From DASZXJ01 sp035545895 (GTDB lineage: Bacteria > Planctomycetota > Phycisphaerae > Tepidisphaerales > Tepidisphaeraceae), in contig DASZXJ010000129.1 of NCBI GenBank assembly GCA_035545895.1, positions 1-26,346 of the forward strand: DNA of 26,346 nt, read 5' to 3'. The notes under the pieces were generated by a model that was given only the letters and a program-made list of their open reading frames with translations, searched no databases and was not told the DNA's origin. The translations under genes and the position numbers were made by a program. Below, piece after piece: positions 8,483 through 17,259 of this stretch. Numbering within the stretch: the stretch's first letter is position 1; every line of letters begins with the position of its first letter.

Positions 8483-11400
8483 ATGCTCCTTTCGAAATCT
8501 CGCCGCAGACAAATCATTCGAGCCGCCGGCGCCATCGTTCAAAGCCTCGAAGCACGGCTGCTGATGCATTTTGATCCGAATGACCCCGACCACTTCGATC
8601 CTGTGCCGATGAACCCGATCTTAAAAGCTGTCACGGCATCGCCACACAAGGGGCCCTTCAAATCAGCCGCCATTGCTGCTTCGATTCCTGCCCTCAACAG
8701 CGATGAAGATGCAACCGCGCAACTTTACCTGGATTTCAACGGCGCAGCGCCAATGAGCTGGGGCAGTTTTACATCCGCACAGACGCCCGCATACGACACC
8801 GATAACGACCCGAGCACATTTACCGCTGGCGAATTGTCCAATATTCAGCAAATCTGGGCGCGTGTTGCAGAGATCTATTCCCCGTTCAACATCAATGTCA
8901 CCACGGTTGACCCCGGCAATCTCACCGATCGTGTAACCACTCGCGTGATCGTCGGCGGCGATGGCGCATGGTATGGCGCGGCGGGCGGCGTCGCATACGT
9001 CGGAGCCTTTTATAATTCTGCTCCAAACATCGCGTGGGTCTTTCCCAAGATGCTCGCCAACGGAAATGTAAAATACACCGCCGACGCAATCTCGCACGAA
9101 GCCGGCCACACCTTTGGATTGCAGCATCAAAGCACGTTCAACGGATCGAGCAAAACCAACGAATATAATCCCGGGACCAGCGCCAAAGCCCCGATCATGG
9201 GCAACAGCTACTCGGCTGCGCGATCCCTTTGGTGGAAAGGCCCCAGCTCGCTCGGCGCTTCGGTCATTCAGGATGATGTGGCTGTTCTTTCCGGCGCCAA
9301 CGATGCATTTGGATATCGCCCGGACGATCATGGCAATTCAATTGCCGCTGCCGGCGATGTTTCGGTCAACAGCAACGCCGTTTTGGCGACAGGCATTATC
9401 GAACAATTGGCGGACAAGGACTTTTTCGATTTTTCCACTTTGATGGGCACGGTGAGTTTCACGGTCTCGCCTGCCGCAATTGGTGGAAATCTGGATGCCA
9501 CATTGACGCTTTACAATTCCAGTGGAGTGGTGATTACCACCGCCAATACCGGCACGCTGGGCGAAACAATCAGTGCCAATGTCGCGGCAGGACAATATTT
9601 CCTCGCGGTGGGTAGCCATGGATCAACGGGCGATTTGGGACAATACACGTTGTCGGGAACGATCGTGACCTCGCCGAATTTCGTCGCGACTCCCGCCAAT
9701 CTTGCTGCAATAGCTTCAAACGGGCAGGTGAATCTGAGCTGGTCCGACATGAGTTGGAACGAAACCGGTTTTGAAATCGGCCGCAGCGACGATGGCGGCA
9801 GCACGTGGAACGCGATCACCACCATCGATGCCGGCGTGACACATTACACCGATGCCGGCGCCGAAGTGGGCTCAAACTACATCTATCGCGTCATGGCGAT
9901 TGGTGAATTGGAAAACTCGGATTACAGCAATCACGCGACGGTCGCCGTCACGCCCGCCATTCCGATCGCCATCGGTGCAATTGCGCTCTCTGCTTCGCAA
10001 ATCAACTTGACGTGGCATGAGGTGGACGGAGCAACGGGATATCGAGTTGATCGCTCGGCCAACAATTCGACATGGACGACCGTTGCCACAGTGGGCGCGA
10101 TTCTAACGTCCTACACCAATACCGACCTGACCAGTGGAACTCGATATTACTATCGTATCGTCGCCACCAGCGGGGCAGGCAACTCATTGCCAAGCCAGTC
10201 GGTCAGTGGCACGACTCGGCCTCTTGCGCCGGTTACTCTGGTCGGCGCCGCCACCGCAATCAGCGTGGGCTTGAGCTGGACCAATGTCGGCGGGGAAACC
10301 GGATATAAAATCGAACGCTCGCTTCATGGCGATGACTGGACGCAGGTCGGCACCACCGCAGCCAACGCGGTTGCGTTTACCAACACCGGATTGTCCGCAA
10401 ACACGACCTATTACTATCGCGTCAAAGCGACCAATGCCGGCGGCGATTCGCTGGCGAGCAGCAATCTCACAAAACTGACACTGATGGCTGCCCCGACTGG
10501 TTTTGCGGCAGCCGTTGCCGGCACGACTCAAATCAACCTGAACTGGAACGATTCCGACGGTGAAACAGGCTACAAGGTCGAGCGCCTGGTCGGAACCGCG
10601 TGGACACAAGTGGGCAATATTTTGGATGAAGACACGGATAGCCTGAATGTAACCGGCCTGGTCGCGGGGACGGCCTATTCGTTCCGCATTCGTGCGATCA
10701 ATGATGCCGGAATTTCCCTGCCCAGCACGACCGCGACTGGCACGACGATTCCGCCGGCGCCGGCGACGCTGGTTGCAACCGCGATTTCGACCAGTCAGAT
10801 CAAGCTGACCTGGTCAAACGTCGCGGGAGAAACCGGATTCAAGATCGATCGATCCGCCAACGGCAGCGACTGGTCGCAGCTCGCAACCACGGCTGCCAAT
10901 ATCGTCACATATACCGATTCCGCCCTCAGCACGAATACGGTCTACTATTATCGCGTCAAAGCATATAGCGCAGCCGGCAACGGCGAAGCAACCGGTTCCG
11001 CCAATACTCGGACGCTTTTGGCCGCACCGACCGGATTGGCCGCAACCGCCACTTCAACCAGCCAGATTAACCTGACTTGGAATGACGTCGAAGGCGAAAC
11101 CGGCTATCGCCTGGAAAAACTCAGCGGCACTGCCTGGGTGCAGGTCGGCAATATTCTTGACGCCGACACAACTGAGGTGAGCGTGAACAATCTGGCGGCC
11201 GGGACGGCCTATTCGTTCCGCTTGCGGGCAATCAACTCGGGCGGAGCATCCGCACAGACTGCAACCGCTGCCGCCACGACCGTGCCTCCCGCACCGACAC
11301 TTGCCGCGACGGTTTTCTCCAACACGCAGATTAATCTCAGTTGGACCAACGTTGCCGGCGAAACTGGATATAAGATCGAACGCTCAGCCGATGGAAGCGA

Positions 11401-12127
11401 TTGGTCGCAAATCAGCACGACCGCTGCCAACGTCGTGAGTTTCGCCAGCAGTTCATTAACTGCCAACACGACCTATTACTATCGCGTAAGAGCCACCAAC
11501 GCAGCCGGAGACAGCGCTTACAGCTCTTCCCTGTCACGAAAAACGCTTCTGGCCGCGCCCGAAGGATTGACCAAGGAAATCGTTTCTTCGACGGCGGTTA
11601 ATCTGTCATGGACCGACAGCGACGGAGCAACGGGATATAAAGTCGAACGACTCAGCGGCACCGCATGGGTACAAGTCGGCGCCATATTGGGCGCGGACAC
11701 AACGACTCTTGCCGTAACCGGCCTGGTTGGTGGAACCAGTTATTCATTCCGTGTCCGGGCGCTCAATGAAGCTGGTGCGTCTGCCCCAAGCCTGGCAGTG
11801 GCGGCTTTGACGAAACCCGCGGCCCCGGCTTCACTGATTTCATCTTCACCGCTGGCAGGTTCCATCAAACTGACCTGGGCCAACGTCGCGGGCGAAACCG
11901 GCTTCAAGATCGAACGTTCCAGCAACGGCAGCGACTGGTCGCAGATCGCCACCGCAGGGGTAAATGTGCTGACTTATACCGATTCTGGACTGGCGGGCGG
12001 CACCTATTTCTACCGGGTGAAATCCTACAACGCCTCGGGCGATTCAACCGCCAGTCCCACAACCTCACTGGCTGTCAGCAGCCCTGTTGCATCGCCAACA
12101 GCCAGGCTCTTGCGACGCGTCCGATAA
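8483..12127 (+). CDS. Secreted metzincin protease with PPC domain and nine fibronectin type III repeats
   Basis: A 1214-residue exported protein. Residues 1-28 carry a basic stretch (SRRRQIIR) and then LEARLLM (22-28), the motif found at the N-terminus of many planctomycete extracellular proteins. The metzincin domain has zinc motif HEAGHTFGLQH at 205-215 and the Met-turn APIMG (Met239). About 280-385 resembles a bacterial pre-peptidase C-terminal (PPC) domain (LADKDFFDF..., AAGQYFLAVGSHG). From about 397 to 1199 there are nine FnIII repeats of about 88-90 residues. The final residues (ARLLRRVR) contain no recognisable sorting signal, and the stop codon lies in an 11-base sequence repeated just downstream. 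It probably acts at the cell surface as a protease/adhesin. It precedes the glycan cluster by only 38 bases, so co-transcription is possible. Confidence 0.82.
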   Translation: MLLSKSRRRQIIRAAGAIVQSLEARLLMHFDPNDPDHFDPVPMNPILKAVTASPHKGPFKSAAIAASIPALNSDEDATAQLYLDFNGAAPMSWGSFTSAQTPAYDTDNDPSTFTAGELSNIQQIWARVAEIYSPFNINVTTVDPGNLTDRVTTRVIVGGDGAWYGAAGGVAYVGAFYNSAPNIAWVFPKMLANGNVKYTADAISHEAGHTFGLQHQSTFNGSSKTNEYNPGTSAKAPIMGNSYSAARSLWWKGPSSLGASVIQDDVAVLSGANDAFGYRPDDHGNSIAAAGDVSVNSNAVLATGIIEQLADKDFFDFSTLMGTVSFTVSPAAIGGNLDATLTLYNSSGVVITTANTGTLGETISANVAAGQYFLAVGSHGSTGDLGQYTLSGTIVTSPNFVATPANLAAIASNGQVNLSWSDMSWNETGFEIGRSDDGGSTWNAITTIDAGVTHYTDAGAEVGSNYIYRVMAIGELENSDYSNHATVAVTPAIPIAIGAIALSASQINLTWHEVDGATGYRVDRSANNSTWTTVATVGAILTSYTNTDLTSGTRYYYRIVATSGAGNSLPSQSVSGTTRPLAPVTLVGAATAISVGLSWTNVGGETGYKIERSLHGDDWTQVGTTAANAVAFTNTGLSANTTYYYRVKATNAGGDSLASSNLTKLTLMAAPTGFAAAVAGTTQINLNWNDSDGETGYKVERLVGTAWTQVGNILDEDTDSLNVTGLVAGTAYSFRIRAINDAGISLPSTTATGTTIPPAPATLVATAISTSQIKLTWSNVAGETGFKIDRSANGSDWSQLATTAANIVTYTDSALSTNTVYYYRVKAYSAAGNGEATGSANTRTLLAAPTGLAATATSTSQINLTWNDVEGETGYRLEKLSGTAWVQVGNILDADTTEVSVNNLAAGTAYSFRLRAINSGGASAQTATAAATTVPPAPTLAATVFSNTQINLSWTNVAGETGYKIERSADGSDWSQISTTAANVVSFASSSLTANTTYYYRVRATNAAGDSAYSSSLSRKTLLAAPEGLTKEIVSSTAVNLSWTDSDGATGYKVERLSGTAWVQVGAILGADTTTLAVTGLVGGTSYSFRVRALNEAGASAPSLAVAALTKPAAPASLISSSPLAGSIKLTWANVAGETGFKIERSSNGSDWSQIATAGVNVLTYTDSGLAGGTYFYRVKSYNASGDSTASPTTSLAVSSPVASPTARLLRRVR
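10228..12085 (+). repeat. Alternating two-type FnIII repeat array (A-B-A-B-A-B-A)
   Basis: Seven consecutive FnIII units of about 266 bp each begin near 10228, 10487, 10754, 11021, 11287, 11551 and 11819. Type A units contain GETG(Y/F)KI(E/D)RS...DW(S/T)Q...TTAAN...YYYRV(K/R)A. Type B units contain G(E/A)TGYK(V)ERL.GTAWVQVG.IL..DT...SFR(I/L/V)RA. The order alternates strictly, so the evolutionary unit is a pair of about 533 bp. Two earlier, more diverged FnIII repeats (from about 9680) are not part of the alternation. Confidence 0.8.
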
Positions 12128-12177
12128 ATTCACGCCTATCAGCCCATGCGTCCGATAAGTGACCCATGGGCTTAGGC
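12117..12177. repeat. Direct and inverted repeats spanning FnIII stop and glycosyltransferase start
   Basis: The 11-base sequence GCGTCCGATAA occurs at 12117-12127, where it supplies the FnIII gene's stop codon, and again at 12148-12158. GCCTATCAGCCCATG (12134-12148) pairs with CATGGGCTTAGGC (12165-12177) as a 13-bp stem with a 2-base bulge. The stem covers the ATG at 12166. A TGACCC box sits at 12160-12165. There is no T-run after the stem, so it is not a standard terminator. It may be a decayed insertion-sequence end or a translational control hairpin. Confidence 0.5.
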
Positions 12178-14277
12178 TGGGAATCGTTGCCATCTCGTCA
12201 AAAGGCCTGGGAAACCAACCTGGCCGCGGCGCGCATCCGCGATCCGCACCTCGCCAAAACAATTGAAGAACATCAGCCCTCTTGCGAATACTTCATTGGC
12301 CAAGATCCCTTGCGCCCCCAATTGGGCCGTCGCAGCGGTGGCGAAATACAACCCCTTCCCAACTCCATCACGCAAAGTTCGGCTCGGGATATATGCCGTA
12401 AGCTATTTCCAAAATCACAATGCTCTGAACCGGCATTGGTAGCGGGCCTCGATCATGGCTGGCTGTGGCAGGCGCTTTACGATCTCCCATGCCATACCCC
12501 CGGCACACCCGGACATCGCCCGCCGCTTTATTTTTTAGTGCGCGACATTGAACGATTGTGGCTGCTGATGCATTGGCACGACTGGAGCAAGCTGCTGGCC
12601 GACGCGCGGGTGCAGTTGTTCATTGGCGAAGATGCAGCCGATCAATGCCGCCGAAGCATGATCGAAAATCCACAAATCCCCTGGCCGAAATTATCGGTGA
12701 CCGTCGATCCGCAAATCTGGCCGGCCGGGGTTTCAGTGGATTCCATCTGGTCCAGCGCTCATCAATCTGCCAATCAGCAAATGCAGGATGTCTGCCGCAA
12801 GGTGGAACCGATTTATGGAAACATCGGTACGAAGAATCTCGCCCGACGGTTGCGCGGTGAAGGCCTGCGAGTCATGGGCATTACAAGCCTCTATACAACC
12901 TTCCTGAAATACTCGATGAGCGACTGGCTGGACGCCTTCACCGAAATGGGCCACGAAGCACTCGCTTGCATCGAGCGAGCCGATCACGAAATCAACAATC
13001 CGCTGACGTTCGCCAAGGTTGCCGCGGAGTTTCAGCCCGACTTGATCCTGATGATCGACCATTACCGCGCCGAAATACCCGGCCTGCCGCAGCAGATTCC
13101 CTGTGTCATGTGGGTGCAGGACAACCTGCCCAATATTTTCACCGCCCGCGCCGGCGCAGCTCAAGGCCTTCGCGATTATTGCCTTGGCTTCGGCAGGCTT
13201 CACTTACGCGACCAGTTTGGATATCCCGAGCAACGATTCTTACCCGCGCATGTGAGTGTCAACGAATCGCGCTTCGCGCCGATTCATCTGGATTCACAAG
13301 ATCGCGAAACATATGGCTGCGATGTCAGCTTCGTTTCCCATGCGAGCACCCCGCCGACGGTCATGCTGACTGAACAGCTTCAACGAGCTGACGCAACAGG
13401 CCGCAAGCTGCTGATCGATATTTACGAGCAAATGCGCGCGGTTTATGACCGCGGGCAGGCCATCACGCATGCTTCGATCATCAATAAAATGATTCAGGAA
13501 TCGCTGTTTCGACTGCGATTCAACGTTGATGCGACTGTTACCCGGCAGCTTTCCGATTTTTTCATTCAGCGGATCAACAACGCATTGTTCCGCCACCAAT
13601 CACTGACTTGGGCTGCCGAACTTGATCTGAAAGTCCACCTGTGGGGACGCGGCTGGGAACAGCATCCTAAACTGGGACGCTTTGCGAAAGGCGTGGCGTG
13701 CAACCAGTCGCAACTTTTGAAAATCTACCAGGCCAGCAAGATCAATCTGCAAATTACACCGTTTGGAGCGGTCCATCAACGACTGCTCGACGGCCTGGCA
13801 GCGGGCGGATTCTTCCTTGTCAGACAATGCGCGGGAGATTTGGCGGATCGGGTTCATCTCAAGCTCTGGAATTGGTGCAATGCCAATGGCATCGCAACCC
13901 ATCAGCAGTTCCTCGATTCGATGGACGCCGACGTTCAACAATGGCTTCTGGAATACAAACGATTCATGGGCGTCGGCCTGCTCGATTTTGCGTCCGACGT
14001 GATCGCTCACCTGAGACTCTCCGCCGACTGCGGGTTCACGCGTTCGGCGGGCACGGTCTGGCCGGAATATGACCGGATCAATTTCGATTCAAAAGACCGA
14101 TTGAAGGAACTTGTGACAACGTATCTGCCTGATGAATCCGCGCGAAAGCAGATCGCCGATTCCATGCGGCAGGTGGTTCTCGACCGATTTACTTACCAGG
14201 CCACGACCCGGCGGCTGCTCGAACTGATCGCCGACGATCTGGCTGGACACCCATCAGTACGGGAGGCAGCGGCATGA
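12166..14277 (+). CDS. CgeB-like glycosyltransferase, 703 residues
   Basis: First gene of the glycan cluster. The N-terminal ~200 residues (RQKAWETNLAAARIRDPHLA...) resemble the accessory region found before GT domains in some bacterial polysaccharide proteins. From about 230 a GT-B, CgeB-like (DUF3880 plus group 1-type) fold begins: FQPDLILMIDHYRAEIPGLP, CVMWVQDNLPNIF, then the C-terminal nucleotide-sugar site LKVHLWGRGWEQHP...YQASKINLQITPFGAVHQRLLDGLAAGGFFLVRQ. It should transfer a sugar in the cytoplasm; donor and acceptor are not deducible. The ATG at 12166 lies inside a hairpin stem and has no Shine-Dalgarno, so a TTG at 12187 is a plausible alternative start. The stop overlaps the glf start (ATGA). 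Confidence 0.72.
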   Translation: MGLGWESLPSRQKAWETNLAAARIRDPHLAKTIEEHQPSCEYFIGQDPLRPQLGRRSGGEIQPLPNSITQSSARDICRKLFPKSQCSEPALVAGLDHGWLWQALYDLPCHTPGTPGHRPPLYFLVRDIERLWLLMHWHDWSKLLADARVQLFIGEDAADQCRRSMIENPQIPWPKLSVTVDPQIWPAGVSVDSIWSSAHQSANQQMQDVCRKVEPIYGNIGTKNLARRLRGEGLRVMGITSLYTTFLKYSMSDWLDAFTEMGHEALACIERADHEINNPLTFAKVAAEFQPDLILMIDHYRAEIPGLPQQIPCVMWVQDNLPNIFTARAGAAQGLRDYCLGFGRLHLRDQFGYPEQRFLPAHVSVNESRFAPIHLDSQDRETYGCDVSFVSHASTPPTVMLTEQLQRADATGRKLLIDIYEQMRAVYDRGQAITHASIINKMIQESLFRLRFNVDATVTRQLSDFFIQRINNALFRHQSLTWAAELDLKVHLWGRGWEQHPKLGRFAKGVACNQSQLLKIYQASKINLQITPFGAVHQRLLDGLAAGGFFLVRQCAGDLADRVHLKLWNWCNANGIATHQQFLDSMDADVQQWLLEYKRFMGVGLLDFASDVIAHLRLSADCGFTRSAGTVWPEYDRINFDSKDRLKELVTTYLPDESARKQIADSMRQVVLDRFTYQATTRRLLELIADDLAGHPSVREAAA

Positions 14278-15380
14278 CTTGCGACTATTTGGTAGTCGGC
14301 AGCGGATTAAGCGGGGCAACCATCGCACGACATCTCTCAGATGCAGGCTGTCGCGTGCAGGTGCTGGAGCGCCGCGCCAACCTCGGCGGCAACGTCGCCG
14401 ACGTTCGACATGAAAGTGGCATCTACATCGGCCAGCACGGGCCACACTATTTTCGAACCTCGTCCGACCAAGTTTGGCAATTCATCAATCGGTTTTCCGA
14501 ATTTCATCCCTATTCCGCGGTCGTGAAATCGAAAGTGGACGGCAAGCTTGAAAATTGGCCGATTGCCGCCAGCTATATTCGCCGGACCATCGGCCGCACG
14601 TGGCAGCCGCAATACACGGGCATACCCAACAATTTTGAAGAAGCCGCGCTGTCGCTCATGCCGCGCGCGATTTACGAAAAATTCGTCAAGGGATACACCG
14701 AAAAACAATGGGGCATGCCCGCCCAACAGCTCGCCGCTCATCTGTGCCGCCGATTCGACGTACGCGCGGATGATAATCCTCATCTGACTCCGCGCGCGAA
14801 ATACCAGGCCATCCCAACCGGCGGCTACACCGCGATGATGCAGCGAATGCTCAATGGCATTCCGGTTGAATTGTCCGTCGATTATCTCGCCGACCGCCGG
14901 GCCATTCGCCCCAGATTTCTTACCATTTACAGCGGTCCCATCGATCAATACTTCAACTACTCGCTCGGCCGACTCCAATATCGCGGACAAAAGCGCGAAA
15001 CAAGCTACGCGCCGAATACTGAATGGGCCCAGCCGTGCGGGCAGGTCAATTATCCTGCTGTTTCCGAGGGCTCAAAGCTTCGCACCATCGAGTGGAAACA
15101 CATGATGCGCGCGGACTTGTCCGCCAAAACGCGTGGAACGGTCCTGACGACTGAGACGCCTTATACGCCGACCAATGCGGATGAATACGAATATCCGATT
15201 CCGGACGATGCGAACGAAGAACTCTATCTCGAGTATCAGCGCCTGGCCTCGCAGGAAGCGGGCACTCTCTTCTGCGGACGGCTGGGTGAGTATCGCTATT
15301 ACGACATGGATCAGGCCATCGGCCGCGCCATGATGCTGGCGCAGCGAATCCTCACCAAGACACTCGCGGAGGCGGCATGA
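14274..15380 (+). CDS. glf: UDP-galactopyranose mutase
   Basis: The 368-residue flavoenzyme converts UDP-galactopyranose to UDP-galactofuranose. The FAD-binding GSGLSG motif is at 9-14, followed by VLERRANLGGNVAD. Family hallmarks are GPHYFRT, YTEKQWG, the IPTGGYT segment, and FNYSLGRLQYRGQKRE (the counterpart of F..G.LEYRSL.FE). The C-terminal Y-R-Y-Y-D-M-D-Q carries the Tyr and Asp that bind the UDP-sugar. The length matches bacterial Glf. GGAGG is embedded in the end of the preceding gene, and the start ATG overlaps its stop. Its presence strongly implies that the cluster's glycan contains galactofuranose, although no dedicated Gal-f transferase could be named. Confidence 0.9.
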   Translation: MTCDYLVVGSGLSGATIARHLSDAGCRVQVLERRANLGGNVADVRHESGIYIGQHGPHYFRTSSDQVWQFINRFSEFHPYSAVVKSKVDGKLENWPIAASYIRRTIGRTWQPQYTGIPNNFEEAALSLMPRAIYEKFVKGYTEKQWGMPAQQLAAHLCRRFDVRADDNPHLTPRAKYQAIPTGGYTAMMQRMLNGIPVELSVDYLADRRAIRPRFLTIYSGPIDQYFNYSLGRLQYRGQKRETSYAPNTEWAQPCGQVNYPAVSEGSKLRTIEWKHMMRADLSAKTRGTVLTTETPYTPTNADEYEYPIPDDANEELYLEYQRLASQEAGTLFCGRLGEYRYYDMDQAIGRAMMLAQRILTKTLAEAA

Positions 15381-16351
15381 CCGAGGGCTGGAAGATCGAT
15401 CCGCGATCCGCGACCCCGCCCATCATGCTCGATGCCCAGCAGGCGGCGGAGCATCGCTTTTGCTTCATGGGTGAATTCGGCTATGAGATGATCTCGTGGC
15501 TGCCCTATCTGCGTTTTCTCAAGCAGAAGTTGGGAATTCCGCTTCGGACGATGGGACGGGTTGGCTCATCGCTGTTTTACAATTTTTCAGACGATCATAT
15601 CGAACTGACCAATCCACCCGGCGATTGCTGGGGGGAACTGGCTCTGTATCAGAAAATCGCCGCGGCAAATCCCGGCGAGAAGCTGGTTCATCCCGGCCCG
15701 GAATTTGTCAATCGCCGCACGATTGTCATTGGCGGATATGACTGGCGCAACCGCGATATTCATGCGCGGATCGATACCATGCATTACGAACGGCTGGACT
15801 ATTCCAACATCGCCCCAGCCTTGGATCGCGATCGGCCGATTGCGGTCATCAATAATAAATACTTTGTGCAGTGGAAAGACCTGTTTTCAACGCCTGTAAA
15901 TTTCTTCGACCGTGATTCCTTGATCGAGCTGCGCGACTTGTTGATCGAGCGCGGCTACGACGTCATTTACAACCACTACGTGGAAAAAACAGCACACGAC
16001 AATCACGAGGCCATCGATGACGAAGACATCTTTACCGACCACCGCAATGCCAGCGATCTTCGCCGTGAGTATTCCCTGTGCGCCGATGCGCGCCAGCGAA
16101 ATCTGCTTCAACTGGGAATTTACAACAGCGCTGACCTGGTCATCGGACCCCAAGGCGGCAATCTCTATGTGCCGGCCATTTGCCGACGAAACCTGTATAT
16201 CCTCATGCGCGTCGGCAACTACATCGACTACTGCGAACTTGGAAAACTCTATGACGTGAACGTCGAAACATTCTACGAACCAAGACATCTCACGTGCTGG
16301 CTCGAAAACAAACTGCCTTCAGCGCAAACATCGCTTCGGGAGGCCGCATGA
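15377..16351 (+). CDS. Unassigned glycosyltransferase-like protein
   Basis: A 324-residue soluble protein that I cannot place in a named family. The N-terminus has FMGEFGYEMISWLPYLRFLK, a 'GEFGxE...W.P.LR' pattern found in uncharacterised proteins of polysaccharide loci. Near the C-terminus ADLVIGPQGGNLYVPAICRR resembles the donor-binding GPxGG loop of GT-B and GT61-like enzymes. About 60 residues in the middle are rich in Asp and His (VEKTAHDNHEAIDDEDIFTDH). ATGA overlaps at both ends and the GGAGG site inside the upstream gene indicate tight translational coupling with glf and the GT2. A role in the same glycan is inferred from context. Confidence 0.6.
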   Translation: MTEGWKIDPRSATPPIMLDAQQAAEHRFCFMGEFGYEMISWLPYLRFLKQKLGIPLRTMGRVGSSLFYNFSDDHIELTNPPGDCWGELALYQKIAAANPGEKLVHPGPEFVNRRTIVIGGYDWRNRDIHARIDTMHYERLDYSNIAPALDRDRPIAVINNKYFVQWKDLFSTPVNFFDRDSLIELRDLLIERGYDVIYNHYVEKTAHDNHEAIDDEDIFTDHRNASDLRREYSLCADARQRNLLQLGIYNSADLVIGPQGGNLYVPAICRRNLYILMRVGNYIDYCELGKLYDVNVETFYEPRHLTCWLENKLPSAQTSLREAA

Positions 16352-17259
16352 CCGGGCCGAAGATCAGTTTTGGCATGATCGTCTTCAATGGCGATTATTT
16401 CCTGCGCCAATGCCTCGATGGCGTTTACGACTTCGCCCATGAAATCGTGATTGTCGAAGGCGGCGACGCGATCAGCCAGCCGTTCGCCAACCCCGACGGC
16501 ACGAGCACCGACCAGACCTGGGAAATCCTTGCCGGCTACCCCGATCCAAAAAATAAAATCAAACTGATCCGCGGTAGATTCAAAGACAAAGATGAACAAT
16601 CCAACGCCTATATGTCGCAAGTCAGCGGCGATTTCATCTGGCAGATCGATAGCGATGAGCTTTATCATCCTGCCGACATGAATCAGATCGCGGGCATGTT
16701 ATACGACGATTCCGATTTGATGGCTGTCGAGTTCCCGATCCACGATTTCTACGGTGGACTGGATCGCGTGGCCGTCGGCAAGCACTGGAACGTCGGGTAT
16801 TGGCGGATTCATCGCCTTTTTCCCGGCTCGCGATATCTCACTCATCGCCCGCCCACTGTGGTACATCCCAACGGACAGTCGATGAACCACATGAAGCACC
16901 TGGATCGCTTCACCCTCGCCGGCCATGGGATTTTTCTTCATCACTACTCCTATGTGCTCGACCGGCAGGTTCGCGAGAAAATACGCTACCACTCGTACTG
17001 GCGGCCGACGCAATATCCAAAGGAAAAGGACGTCAACTACTTCCACTACGACTACATCGAAAAGATCTGGGAACCATGGAAATATGATCGCGAGCGAGTC
17101 GAGCGCGAGATCGGCATTTCGCCGAACATCTATCGCGACACCGCCGGCAACATCATCAAAGATCACACGGTGATGTTTGAGGGATCGCATCCTGTTGCTG
17201 TGCAGTCGCATCCGCTATTCGAGCAGACCTATACCAGGGAGCTGCGCCGATGCGCATGA
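16348..17259 (+). CDS. Family 2 (GT-A) glycosyltransferase
   Basis: 303 residues from the ATG at 16348, which overlaps the preceding stop and has GGAGG 5 bases upstream. The frame is open 18 codons further, but that part lies inside the preceding gene. The protein begins ISFGMIVFNGDYFLRQCLDGVYD, followed by EIVIVEGGD, DQTWEILAGY and the metal-binding DxD-like IDSDELY at about residue 109, as in GT2 enzymes. After the catalytic half there are several aromatic, His-rich stretches (FLHHYSYV, YHSYW, YFHYDYIEK) whose role is unknown. It has no transmembrane segments, so it is a cytoplasmic transferase working on a lipid-linked or nucleotide-activated intermediate. Confidence 0.78.
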   Translation: MTGPKISFGMIVFNGDYFLRQCLDGVYDFAHEIVIVEGGDAISQPFANPDGTSTDQTWEILAGYPDPKNKIKLIRGRFKDKDEQSNAYMSQVSGDFIWQIDSDELYHPADMNQIAGMLYDDSDLMAVEFPIHDFYGGLDRVAVGKHWNVGYWRIHRLFPGSRYLTHRPPTVVHPNGQSMNHMKHLDRFTLAGHGIFLHHYSYVLDRQVREKIRYHSYWRPTQYPKEKDVNYFHYDYIEKIWEPWKYDRERVEREIGISPNIYRDTAGNIIKDHTVMFEGSHPVAVQSHPLFEQTYTRELRRCA

